Of a DNA stretch of 62,629 nt, positions 34,572 to 45,881 are shown one piece after another. The position numbers and the translations under genes were made by a program. The first letter of the stretch is position 1, and each line of letters begins with the position of its first letter. Below the pieces are notes generated by a model. The model was not told the DNA's origin and searched no databases. It saw nothing but the letters and a program-made list of their open reading frames with translations. This DNA is from Lactifluus volemus (Eukaryota; Basidiomycota; Agaricomycetes; Russulales; Russulaceae): positions 1 to 62,629 of the forward strand of contig WTXI01000216.1 of NCBI GenBank assembly GCA_022376515.1, in the 5' to 3' direction.

Positions 34572-36582
34572 TCAAGATTTGAATCCTCCGGCGAGGCCCA
34601 TCACATTGGTCGGATCAACCGTCTTCCGAATCTCAGCCAGTCGTGGCACATTCGCACCATATACTCCCTCGACAGCCGTCCCTAAAAGCGCATAGTTTCC
34701 ATACGAAAACGCATTGGCAACGTCCTGTCCGTCCGCGACTGCCGCAGCGCGCAACGCGTCCGTGGTCTGCCTCAGAGCGTCGGCAACGGCGGCATCTAAC
34801 GAAGGGTCTGCCCACGCAAAATAGATGTTTGTTGGAAAGAGCGGGCGTGAGCGATCGGGCGGGTAGGCGGAGGGCGTAAGGCCGTAGGAGAAGAGCGCCG
34901 GGTTGAAGGGCTCGACGTCGTATGAGACGAGGGTGTCTAAAAGGCCCATTTCGGCAAGCTTTGCACCCCAGAACTGACGTTTGGAGAGCCTCACCAGTGG
35001 GCATACTCAGAGAAAAAGGGGGGATTGACTTACGTGGGTTTCATTCACCAATGCATTCAGGAATGCAGAAGAATAGTCCAAGACGGAGACGGTGCTAAAG
35101 TGCCCTCTACGCAGAACTGAATTTCCTAGTGGAGATGGGGACTGGTGACGACTGACCTCGTAGCTAGGAAATCATCGGCCGGTAGGGATTTGAAAACTTG
35201 AGGAATGAAGTCGAGCTCAGCTCTGGGATATCGAATATCGCAAGAAAGTGATCGAATATTCCCTGAGGCGGCTCAGGTCCATCATAAAACATGAACAACT
35301 CGACTGAGTGCTGCCAGGTACTCGGCGTTTCAGAGGCGTCAGTTGTAAATCGTAATAATAGAACCGCGCACCACATTAGCAATGGTGTTGTAGGTCGGGA
35401 GTATCGCGGCCTTCTTATCAGTCACCTCCTTCTGGAATCTGACAATCGCCGCATTCACTTCGTCTATAGAGAAGTCAAAGATGATTGCATAGCCGCCCTT
35501 GTTTCACTTGAGTCGAGTTCGTAGGGGATAACGAAAACGAGGGACAGTTACCCAGACTTCACCCTGGGGGTGTGCGTTGAGGACAAAATTGGTGACTATG
35601 CCCTACGTCCAATGTGAATCTAACTAGGCGATAAAACGGTATCCTACATACATAGTTGTTGAAGCCACCCTGAAGCCAAATTCAGCATCTCATTCGGCGA
35701 GAGTGATGGGGACGCATACCCTGAGGCCAAACCAAAGATCCTCATCTGAGGCGGTGACAGTCTTAATGGTCCCGTTTGGGAGTACAAGCTCAATTGACAC
35801 TAGTGTATCGATCGTAAGCCCGAACTGGTTTGTCTTCCATGAATATCCTTTGGCGTCACCAAAGACGGTCATCAACCAAAACGCAGTCAAATGGGGAAAA
35901 AAATGATACACACCACCACCGAGGATGAATCCAGCAACGCCGACGCCGGTGACTCGCCCTCCACAGACATTCAACCCGGTCCCATCCAGCGCCGCGTAGA
36001 CGTCATCCCATGTGAGCCCTGCGCCAATCGCGACGGTGTTGGCTACGTGGTCAACGCTGACCTTGTTGAAGCGGGTCATGGAGATGTGTACACCAGGCGT
36101 GGACGAGAAACCGGGATTGGTAGCATGACCTCCGCCCTTGACGGCAAAGGGTGTGCGGGTGTCATCCAGTATGCGCAACTACGATTGCAGTAATTATCAG
36201 AACATGCCTTTTTGTGCCGAGGTATGGTTAGAGAAGGTGGGAGGGAAGCAAACGCACGATCTCAGCGACGTCCTGTGGTGTGCCAGGCTCGACGCTGCAC
36301 GCAGACTGCATGATACTCGATGTGGCCCAGTGTGCGATATCGGCAGTATATTGCGCTGAGGCTGGTGATAGGTGGTTTGAAGTAGGTCAAACTAGCTGAA
36401 TCGAGCGCTCGACAGGACTAACGGGGGTAGAACACGGCAGAAGCATTTGAGATGGCCCCTACGATGCGGTCACACGTATCTAGGAAGCTTGTGGTATCGG
36501 CAAAGTGTGGTTGCGTCTCCGCGTGGGCGAGGACAGCGAATGAGAGGAGGGCAGCAGATGCGAGAGGGTTCAATCTTTTCAT
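34572..36582 (-). pseudogene. BBE-like oxidase copy G (type II) with one-base frameshift
   Basis: Ten exons: complement(34572..34973, 35034..35106, 35157..35310, 35372..35497, 35552..35602, 35652..35669, 35720..35847, 35914..36178, 36258..36355, 36423..36582). Exon 8 is 154 nt where the frame needs 155. The A run at 35193-35196 has four bases, while copies B and E have five at this place, so the frame is lost after FLKF. Everything else is intact: signal peptide MKRLNPLASAALLSFAVLAHA, KGGGHATNPG, GGRVTGVGVAGFILGGG and the BBE domain with YGNYALLGTAVEGVYG. A sequencing error in the homopolymer is as likely as a real mutation. If so, the gene would encode 491 residues. Small differences from B and E (GLTPSAYPP insertion, terminal FKS) show independent drift. 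Confidence 0.75.
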
Positions 36583-38391
36583 GGTCTAATACAAGGGTAT
36601 AGGGAGAATTGTATAGCATGGTAACTGGGTGCGGCTAGTCTTCTTTATAAAGAGCGGAATCTTCACAAGCCGGACGTGCAGGCACAGGTGAGTCCCGTAG
36701 ACAGGAAGGAGGGCGTGAGAGCATACGAATGACTTGAAATTCATCGTAGCTCGTAGCTACTTACAGTTATGGAGACCGTTATCATGGACACGAGGATAAT
36801 CTCACGATCCATCAGCAAATACAAAGAACGGAAAGAATGTGGCCATCGTCGTAATAGTACACTGAGCGCAAGTTGGAAAGGTCACTGCAACACACGCCAC
36901 AGGACAAAGGTCACCCCATAGAGGCATGGGCGCACGCAGGAAACGTACCAGGAACGACCGGTGAATAGTGAAGTCAAGTGAAGAAACGCCGTGACGAACA
37001 TGTGAGAATTTGACTTGATGTGACGGTAGCAGACGGCCCAACAAAGGAGATGCGTAGGGTTGGGATAGCACGAGCAAGCAGTATGGGAAGAGATGAAGAC
37101 CCTGGGCAAGGATGCACTGCAGCGCAGAGGCCGGGCCCGAGGATCCCGAGGGCAAACCTGGGGGCGATCGCCCGGCCCGGGCCCGCATTGGGCGCGTCGG
37201 CTCCGGGCATCGAGCTCTCTCCTGTAACACTACAGTAGTAGCTACTTCATCTCTAAGCTACTACCTATACCTAACACCCCACCAGAGACCTGAATCTTCT
37301 ACCAATCGGCAAATGACCGAACACGATCCTTCCCACAACAAAGAGCTGAGTTCAAACTCCCCCTGTAACGACAAATGCACCCATAAATTGCAAATGAACG
37401 CCCCACAACCCAACCAACACCTAATCGCACCGCTAGCTCTAAGGAAATCCTTCACAAATTCATGACTGCAGCCAGGACGGCCATCCGAACAAAATTCACC
37501 ACCTAGTATCCCACACCTGGGACCACATCCTACAAAATGGGGATCCCTCATACAACTGGCTCCATAATTGTGAAGTTTAAGTAGGTAGGAGGCCACGATA
37601 GCTGCCCCACCGGGGATGTGCGCAAATGCATTTTCTCCCTCACCCGGTCCACCGGCCGGGCTCCAGCGCGCTAAGATAAGCTAATCCTGACACTTAGCAC
37701 TTATTTTTCGGTGGTTAGCGACTTAGCTAGTTCCCTGAAATAAAGCGCTCTCCAGGAGTAGCTACGAACGGACTACTTACTGTAGGATTTCGAATAATAC
37801 TCTCGTTTGAGGCATCTATTTGCCTCCTTTCTCACGTGCCACGGAGTCCCAACAATATATCCACATTCAGTTGCTCTTATCAATCAGCAGGAATCTCGGT
37901 ATCTGGCCTTCTGAAGTCATTTTTTGCGTCCCGGTCGTCTCTGAGGTACTTACCACCTATTCGCACTTTTGTCGTATTTCACTACTATATCCTCTTCATT
38001 TCCGGTGGGTTGGTTCTTGCTTGTCGGTCGGCTCTTCAAATTCATGTTAATCCGATCGCGTCGCTCGTCGTCACACTTCTATCAAGGGCACCATGCTTCC
38101 CTTTAAACTTCCCAGAATTTCTATGATGTAGTCATAAATATAATCGTCCTTATTGAACAATGGAACTTGAATCACATGGGAACTAGATTTGCCCATGAAA
38201 TCAGTCGAGAATGTACGCGTTGGAGGTGGCGATTACAGTACCGCGATGAGCTGCAACAAGAAACTATGAATAGGTAAAAGCACGTCGTGATGGGCGCGAT
38301 AATGTATGGTGGGCATGAGAAGTGAGCAAGCTTGCGTGTATAGACTTGTTCCCCTCGTGACCATGACACAATTACTTGGGAGTTTCCTTCT
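36583..38391. other. 1.8-kb region between copies H and G
   Basis: 36770-36905 matches the flank that precedes relics R1 and R2, but the relic itself is missing. From 37000 to 37700 the base composition changes to GC-rich with a run rich in GGCCCGGGCCCG near 37170, and short frames on both strands that I cannot assign. 37820-38126 also has overlapping short frames. A degraded transposon is possible, but no terminal repeats or conserved motifs are visible. Confidence 0.4.
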
Positions 38392-40375
38392 TCATAACTT
38401 GAACCCACCAGTAAGGCCCATCACATTTTCCCTATCAACTGCCCGTCTGATCGCGCGCAGTCTTGGGACGTTAGCTCCATACAGGTCCTCCAACGGCGTG
38501 TTAAAGAGAGCATAGTTCGGATACACAGCCGCGTGGGACACGTTCTGCCCATCCGCATCGGCCACAGCTTTAACTGCATCAGAGTAGTGGCGCAACGCCT
38601 GGGCCATGGTGTCATCCAAGGAAGCATCGGTGTACGTGAGCTCTACAACCGTTGGGAAGAGAGCGCGAGAGCGGTCAGGTGGGTATGCAGAGTCGGAACC
38701 GTGAGAGAATAATCCACTGTCAAAAGGTTCCAGCGTGGCATGAACGACCGCGCTCTTATCCAAGGTGGTGAGCTTCGCCCCCCAGTACTACGCATCCGAT
38801 GTTAGCCATAACGCGTGTGTGCTTCGATGTCGTGCTCACTAAACTTTGGTTCGCGATTGCGTCGAGAACGGTGGGAGAGTATCGCGCAAATGAAAGACCG
38901 CTCGCATAACCACTATATTGTCTTGTCAGAGTGCAGCTAACAGGGACAAATAACAGACCGAAGAGTAGGTGGTGGATTTGCAAATGTGAGACTGTTGAGC
39001 AGGTCAGTGAATGTCCTTGTCGATACATCGGACTGATCAGTTGGAATCGCCAAGATTTCGTCGAAAATACCGGGGCCAGGTGTAGGTGCATTATAGAAAA
39101 GAACAGCAGAGGAAACAATCTGGAGAGAGACAGTAAGATTCAAGCCGAAATAATACCAACATTGGATGACCTACGCCTATCGGGGTGTAGACCGTAACAA
39201 GATTCAATGTAGCTTTCGTGTCTTTCTTCTGCTGGAATTTTATGACAGCGCTCTTCAGTGCATCTAGTTGATCCGCGGTGTAATTACGTGTGCCGCCCTT
39301 GGCGGTGATCGAAAATGTGTTTGAGGAGATTCAGAGAAGAGAATACGGAAACGCAGAGCGACTGACCCATATTTGGCCTTGCGGAATCGTCTTGTAAGTG
39401 AACGTAGTCACAATACCCTGTTATTCGGTTAGGGTCTTATTCCATCCTGCGGGCAAAGTGACGCACGAAGTTGTTACCTCCTCCCTAAGAGATCAGCGCC
39501 TTTAAAACGGCTTTGTTCGAAACTTCTAGGCACTTACCCTGAGTGCGAACCACAAGTCTTCGTTCTTCGATGTCACATTTGTAATCGTGCCATTAGGCAA
39601 GACGAGCTCGAATCCCGCCATGTTGTCAATAGTTAGTCCATACTGACTGCTCAGAAAGGAATAGCCTGCAAAACGAATTCCGTGATCGACTCTCAGTCAG
39701 CTCGTGGAGGAGCGGTCAACTCACCGCCGCCGAGAGTCAGACCGGCAACCCCAACAGTTGGTTCACGTGCTCCGATAACGTTCAGTCCGATTGGTACTAA
39801 AGCAGCATAAGTTTGGCCCCATGTGAGTCCTGCTCCCACGTCAACGGCTCCGGTGGCGTTGTTAACTTGGATAATGTTGAAACGCGACATAGAAATTTCG
39901 ACACCACAAGTTGAAGAGAACCCAGGATTGAAAGCATGGCCGCCACCTTTCACCGCGAAAGGCGTGCGGGTGGATCCCAAGACCCGTAACTGCGAGTACA
40001 ATGCGGTAAGCTAACGCTGTTTAAGGAAGCGAGAAAAAAGATGCCGTACAATCGCGCTGACATCGGCTGCCGAGCCGGGTTCGACGGAGCATGCAGAGGT
40101 TGCACTGGATGAGATCAGGTAGTGCTTGTTGTCAGCAACATATTGAGATGAGCCTTCTCACATATCAGGTTTGAACCAGTAAACGGCGGTGCGAATAAGT
40201 ACCTACTGGGATAGAACACTTGTGAAGCGGCGGAAATGAAAGCTGCCATCTTGGTGCAGATACTCAGGGATCGAGTAGTGTCGCATTTATGCGAAATACC
40301 GGAAATGGAAATACCATGCGCAAGCGATGTCAAGAAGAAAGTGACAGCCAGAACTTGAAAGGCCGTCGAGAGCAT
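38392..40375 (-). CDS. FAD-dependent oxidase, BBE-like, copy H (type I, divergent)
   Basis: First gene of the array in transcription order and the most divergent type I member. It has a longer N-terminus (MLSTAFQVLAVTFFLTSLAH, then a short Ile/Ser-rich insert before HKCDTTRS). FAD domain with KGGGHAFNPGFSSTCG, GAGLTWGQTYAALVPIG and GAREPTVGVAGLTLGG. The BBE domain has SAYPPDRSRALFPTVV, YPNYALFNTPLEDLYG and ends TGGFKL. Exons follow the common ten-exon plan and no lesion was seen. At the position of the bicovalent cysteine it has glutamate (GAREPTVG), unlike the isoleucine of the other type I copies. Its relatives R1 and R2 are the decayed fragments near copies B and E, so it may be close to the ancestral type I lineage. 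Confidence 0.86.
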
Positions 40376-41671
40376 TTTGATGAGGAAAGGAGGGTGAGAC
40401 TGTCTAAGTCCGCGAAGAAGCGTTGACCTTTAAACTAGTGTAGGCGCCTATTTTTCGAGAAGCCGGACCAGAGGTTTTTTACAGTTAACGAACGGGTCTA
40501 TGGAGTGAGTGAGCTCGCTGGAAACGACCAGTGTCATAAAATTCTGCACTACCAAGTCACGTACTATATATATAACGGCTCTGGCTCTAGACGGGATTCA
40601 CCATAACCTCACTCACCTGGAAAGGCACCCATGCTTATGTTCGAAAAGATTTTCTGGGTGCGCCAACAACTCAGTGGGTGTTTGAGGCAAAGTAGCAAAG
40701 CTTGACGATACACATCATCACGTCTGTTGTTGGAGGAACACCCACAAATGGCTTGACCTGGCCCGACGGCGCACGCGTGGTCGTTGCCGACGTCACTAAG
40801 TTAGTACTAAACCATTTCTAGCTCAGCCGCTACTACAAATACGTGGAACGGCTTACCATTCTTGTAACGCTTGCGCGGCTCGCTACAACTTAGAAACTCA
40901 CAACATCAGTTGGCAGGCATGACAAACCGCATTTTTCTTGTTTTGCGATATAACAGGATTTCTCCACACCATATACCAAGTTTTGTTTTGTGGCAATTGC
41001 GAAATTCGAAGTAACCATGGCCCATTGTCGAGCTTTGTTAGTAGTCCCGTAGAATTCTGATTGATTTACAAGCGGGTCTATACGTAGGGATAAGAAATTT
41101 TCTTATTGTTCAGATTCCAGTCTTGGCCGTGAAAACTCCCGATACCATCGGCATTTTATTGTGATATCTACCACACTTTGGCTGAAGTCACGGTGTGTCC
41201 CGCGTCGCTGTCCAGTGGCAACTTCAGACCTCTCATGTTGCGTTGTTGATTGCTCCCAATGGCAACGCGTGAGAAGGATTCAATAATGTTGGTAGTAGGC
41301 TAGTCGCGCCGGTGACCCTTATGGAAGTAAGCCTGCTTCTTCGTTGGCAAAGTCGTTGACAGTGACCAGGGTAGCCATCACAACGAGGCGCTTGCTTAGT
41401 ATGTGCTGGACGGCGTGGAACGGGCCGTTTACTAAATATGTGCCGAAAAAAACCTTATTTCATTGAATAGCAAATCGTCATAGGCACAGCACAGCAAGGG
41501 ATCCACCTCTACCGTAATTTTGGCAATTTGGGAAGGTTCAGGCGACCCACGTGTTCCGGATACAGTATCCACATTCCATGTGACCGCTATCTTCGCGATC
41601 CTCCGCCTGTGGAGTCCGCTTGTGGATCACGGATAAACGAAAATGTGCAGGACCGATTGTAGAAAATCGAG
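40376..41671. other. Intergenic, 1.3 kb
   Basis: Promoters of oxidase copy H (-) and carbonic anhydrase (+). TATA-like ACTATATATATAACG at about 40562. No further gene recognised. Confidence 0.45.
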
Positions 41672-42748
41672 ATGCCCTCGAGAGCGGCCACGGCCAAACT
41701 AATTCTCTCTGCTAGCGCTGTTGGTCTTTCTCCCACTCCTATCCGACCGGGGTCGCCGTCACCACGCAATTTTCCAACACTGCCCCACGGATTTCAGGTG
41801 GCCACCCCACAGACTTTAAATTCATTTTATTCGACAACACTCAGCCGAACAGTAAACCGACTATCGCCCGCTTCTTTACTTCCCGAAAAACTTTGTCGTC
41901 ATAATCATCATCACTCGACCTCAATGGATCCAGCCCTCGCAAAAATTTTCTTATCCAACTCCCAGTGGCTTAAGGCCGTAAACGCGACAGAGCCTGAGTT
42001 CTTCGAACAGTCGGCCAAGGGCCAGTCCCCCAAGGTGAGGGTATCTTCCTTCCCCCTCAATGTACCCATTTTTCAACTATATGCGTGCAGATCCTCTGGC
42101 TTGGATGCTCAGATTCGCGTGTCCCGGAGAGCGTTATCACCGCTTCTCGACCGGGCGATATCTTCGTCCACCGTAACATCGCCAAGTGTGTTCCCCTCTT
42201 CCGCTATATCCCCCTCCAATATTTTTCGCCGGTATTAACGCGCATATACGTAACTTACAGCCAGGTTCATCCGGATGATGACAGCGTGCTCTCGGTGATC
42301 ACTTTTGCCACCGCGGCAGTCGGCGTCGAGCACAGTACGTTTCTCCCCTTCACTACCCCACACCCCCATTTGACCGAACGACCGGGACCATATGACAGTT
42401 CTGGTTGTCGGCCATACGAACTGCGGTGGTGCCATCGCATGTTTCGACGCGGCCAATACTCCGCCGAGTGAGCCGACGACGTCCCTTGGGCGCTGGCTCG
42501 CTCCGCTCACCGAGCACGTTCGCACGCTTAAACTTGAGGGTCTCTCCAAGTCAGAGGCATTGACGAAGATTGTCGAGGAGAGCGTGCGCGTGCAAGTTGC
42601 AAACGTCGTCAATTCCGCCCCCGTGCAAGCGGTGTGGGCAGCCGGGAAGAAAAACCTGTGGGTTCATGGACTCGTCTATGAGCTCGAAACGGGCAATTTG
42701 AGGGATCTTGGCCTCACGCAGGGTGCTCCAAAGACGGAGAGTAAGTGA
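41672..42748 (+). CDS. Beta-class carbonic anhydrase
   Basis: Four exons (41672..42034, 42091..42185, 42261..42334, 42399..42748), 293 residues. It interconverts CO2 and bicarbonate. Zinc ligands are Cys127, His183 and Cys186 in LGCSDSR and GHTNCGG, and the Asp129-Arg131 dyad is present. Further landmarks are [12 protein letters not shown] and [14 protein letters not shown], then [14 protein letters not shown] near the end. From the first ATG the protein has an 84-residue, Arg/Ser-rich, acid-poor leader typical of mitochondrial import. A second in-frame ATG at 41924 starts [10 protein letters not shown] and fits the cytosolic length. Either or both may be used. Fungi need this enzyme to grow in normal air, where CO2 is low; that is family knowledge. 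Confidence 0.93.
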
Positions 42749-44023
42749 ATAAAGTTCAGTAGACGCCCGCTGGGATATCGGGAAGAACAAGCAAGGTGGC
42801 GAGCTAGATTGTAGATTCGTGATGCTATTAATAGAGCAGCTGGGCATTTGTCAAGCTGAAATCGTATGTTTAGAGTGTTTCATTCGAAATAATGAAACTG
42901 CCTTCCGTCTCAGGAGCTTCGAGTCGCCTACTGTGGGCTATGGCCCTGTTTGCCTTGAATGCCCCGCGAAAGTTCTGTACTGCACATCTGAATAGTCACG
43001 ACTAGCTTGCAAGGTTCGTCTCGAACTAGGACAAACTCACCTGTTCGGCAGCCCTACAAGGGCTGACAGCACTGAGTACATAGGATCCACTTCTACGCTG
43101 CGTCTATCTATGCCCAACTTTCGCACGAGAGCGCCTCCTGTCTCATCGACTACTGGCAGGACGGATCACTAGCAGCACCCCAAGATCACAGACAAGTAGC
43201 AACTCTAGTGACGGTTTCCAGAGGTCAAGGAAAGCTGATGAGTTACATAATCCAAATCGATTCGGCGTTCTGCCGATGATCATGGTCCCAATCAAATCTT
43301 TAACTTATCCAGAGAAAGTCAGGTGTAATGAAACATAATTATCAGGCTTATAATGTCGCTGCAGAAAGCAACGTGAGAGACCTGAAGAGTAAGCGATCGC
43401 TCTGCGCCCGTCATGAAAAGGCGGTCGAACGGGTGACGAAATTCAGCATCACCGTTCTGCAAAGTTGTTAGAATCTGCATTTATACACAAATAAGTTTAC
43501 ATATAATAACAAAGATGCTCTCAGCTACGTGCGCTGGCCGCACGTAGGTGTTGCCAATGTCCATATAGACAGAAGCGCTCAAGCTCAAGCTCAAGGACTA
43601 CCATGTCATATTTTCCTCTCCAGGGCCAGCCACTTATTCTTCCTTCAAAGGTCCCAGTCGTCGTACTCACGCAACGCTGTACGCAAAGCTTGGTGCGACT
43701 CCATCCTACTAGTAGCCCGAAGTGGTGGTCAAAAAAAGCGAATTTGTTTACCGACTGATATGAACGGAAAACTCACCCCTTCACCATCGCCGTTCTGTAT
43801 TGTCCCAACAACCTCCGGGCATGTTCCGTACAATCATCGTGGAGCCAAGAATATTGCCTGCTCCACTGTTTCTCACGCATACCCCCACAATAGACCTGTG
43901 CAGCTAGCGCACCGACATACTCACTTTCGTCGGCGAATCTTGTCGAATCTCGCCCTGTGTTTGTGGTGCGGAGCCTCCCCTGCCCGTACCCCCCTAGGTT
44001 CCTACTTGTGATACACCGAATGT
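42749..44023. other. Intergenic, 1.3 kb
   Basis: No gene supported. A plus-strand frame at 43529..44011 is open for 160 codons but shows no domain, no coding-like composition and no splice pattern; I leave it uncalled. Confidence 0.4.
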
Positions 44024-44884
44024 TCAATTAGCTTCCAGCTGAACGTGATACAAGGGGACAACATACCCATTTTCGGGTGCTTGCTGTGATATTACGAGGT
44101 TACTCAGGAGATCAACCAGATCGGGCTCCTCCTCTTGCTTGCTTTGCACTAGCATGGGTGCAAGTATTGCCAGAGCAAGGCTTAGCGAATCGCGCATACA
44201 TTTGACGTCGTCATTGGGAGGATTCAATACTTCGAGAAAGGTGTTGAACGAAGACTCGGGCACTTCGTCGTCGTCTTCGAAACCCCTACGCCTTCTCACA
44301 TTTGCGAGGGACGTCCGGAGCCAAGATGGTATGAATTCCGTGATTCGAGACAATGACACGGCGCCGAGGATAGCTTGAGGCTGTACGATCTTGGCCACAA
44401 TGACTTCCTCAGCACTGTCCGCAAACCGATACGCTCTTCTATGTTCTTCTCGTTCGGGTTGTAGGACTTCGGTTGCCAGCTTGGCTCGACCAACAAGTTC
44501 GGAGCTTTTAATCACGATCACCTGGAAGTCGTCCCGAAAGCCCATCGAAGTCAAAAGCTTCCATTTCCAAAGTACCCAAAGTAGACTTAGAGTCAATGAG
44601 ATGAAATGTGATGGTTGGCGATCTCTGTCGACTATGGAATTGATGTGCCTTTGTATCAGCTCGACATCGTCCTCAACATCTATAAAGAACGATTGTTTGT
44701 TTTGGCTGAGCTCTTCCACGGCTCTCGAAAAGGAGCGCGGATCGAGAATCGATGCCGCGAGACGCTTGCGTCTCTCGTCGAACGATGTCGCATTAGCAGA
44801 CCTGCTATGAAGTCGGAAGAGGATTGACTGTGTGGGTCCGTTACAGATGTCGTCAAAGGTTTCCATACCGTACTTGGAGGGCAT
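44024..44884 (-). CDS. Hypothetical protein with one hydrophobic segment
   Basis: A single open frame of 286 residues. I do not recognise the family. Visible features: a charged N-terminal third with ERRKRLAASILDPRSF, a hydrophobic stretch at about residues 95-111 (SLTLSLLWVLWKWKLL) that may be a membrane helix or buried strand, a basic patch RRRRGF near residue 200, and an acidic C-terminal part. The composition and length look coding, and the downstream NTase genes are also on the minus strand, but no shared motif links them. Splicing at the ends cannot be excluded. Confidence 0.55.
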   Translation of the reverse strand: MPSKYGMETFDDICNGPTQSILFRLHSRSANATSFDERRKRLAASILDPRSFSRAVEELSQNKQSFFIDVEDDVELIQRHINSIVDRDRQPSHFISLTLSLLWVLWKWKLLTSMGFRDDFQVIVIKSSELVGRAKLATEVLQPEREEHRRAYRFADSAEEVIVAKIVQPQAILGAVSLSRITEFIPSWLRTSLANVRRRRGFEDDDEVPESSFNTFLEVLNPPNDDVKCMRDSLSLALAILAPMLVQSKQEEEPDLVDLLSNLVISQQAPENGYVVPLYHVQLEAN

Positions 44885-45881
44885 GGTAGTGCTCGTAGGA
44901 GGGATGCAAGTGGAGCTTGGTAGGGTTGCCAGGACAGTTTTAAAGGCACAGAAATGGCATCAAATAATACTTCAAGTTGTTATGCTTGGGACCCGGAGAA
45001 TCGCCTTTTTAGTCAGAACCATTCTGGCGGCAAATACAGGGTGACGTTGTCGTAAGTTGCCGACCTCGGACGTCGCTGGCCGACAATGCCGAGCGAACAC
45101 AGACTCCGGATGAACACAAACATGATGACAGGCGTACGGAATAATTGTCCGTGTGGGAGTGGAAGAGGGTAAAGCTGCACTGGACGAGCGGGGCTATGTA
45201 TTTGGTTGTCAAGTTGCCTGATGCGAGAGCGGACAGAAGGCCAAAATGACCCATTTCAGATGCGCTTCTGGTTCCAGCTGAATACACGGAAATTTTGGGG
45301 ATGAATTATCGTGGCGATGAGTAGGCCGAGAACTTTACTCGAAAAGACTGGGATTGACTTGTTCGAGTCGGCAAAGGACACAGAAATTTGCATGGAGGGT
45401 CCTATTCAGGAGTCATTGAGGGAAATTTTGATGTAACGTCTAGGATTCCACCCTAATAGCGACTAGGAGGATGTGGAGGTACTACGTCAGTGCCTTCATG
45501 CAAGTATTAGTATGGGGCTTCTCTAGACCACATACCGATTGCTATGCACTCAACGTACTCAACTTCTGGCACCCAAACCGCTACAGATGGGTCGTCCGGG
45601 GTCGGAGCAAGAGACGAGAAAAATGTTAGACACCCTCGGATACTGGTAGTAGCCGCGGTCCAAAACCACATTATGTCCCCGCCGATTTTCCTCCACCAGT
45701 TGCAATGGGTGAGTGAACGAACGAGCTAGGAACAAACCTCCCGGGCTAGTAGCGCACAAGGTCCCAACTTGAAGTCACGTTCTGTGGCTAACCAAAAATA
45801 GCTTTGACTCGGACTATATATAACACACTTTGAGCAGTGTGCACTCTTACTACTAGTACATCAGACACGACTTTTTTTATT
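44885..45881. other. Intergenic, 1 kb
   Basis: Promoter of the hypothetical protein and 3' region of the first NTase-like gene. Short frames only. TATA-like ACTATATATAACAC at about 45813. Confidence 0.4.

Noticed and set aside
37112..37596. Overlapping frames on both strands as possible retrotransposon ORF
   Set aside because: Cys-rich minus frame lacks a CCHC spacing or reverse-transcriptase motif; no terminal repeats seen.
13716..40375. The oxidase array as a secondary-metabolite biosynthetic cluster
   Set aside because: There is no core synthase, transporter, P450 or pathway regulator within or beside the array. Only one enzyme family is present.
43529..44011. A 160-codon plus-strand frame
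   Set aside because: No domain, irregular composition rich in Arg/Ser/His, and no paralog; likely chance.
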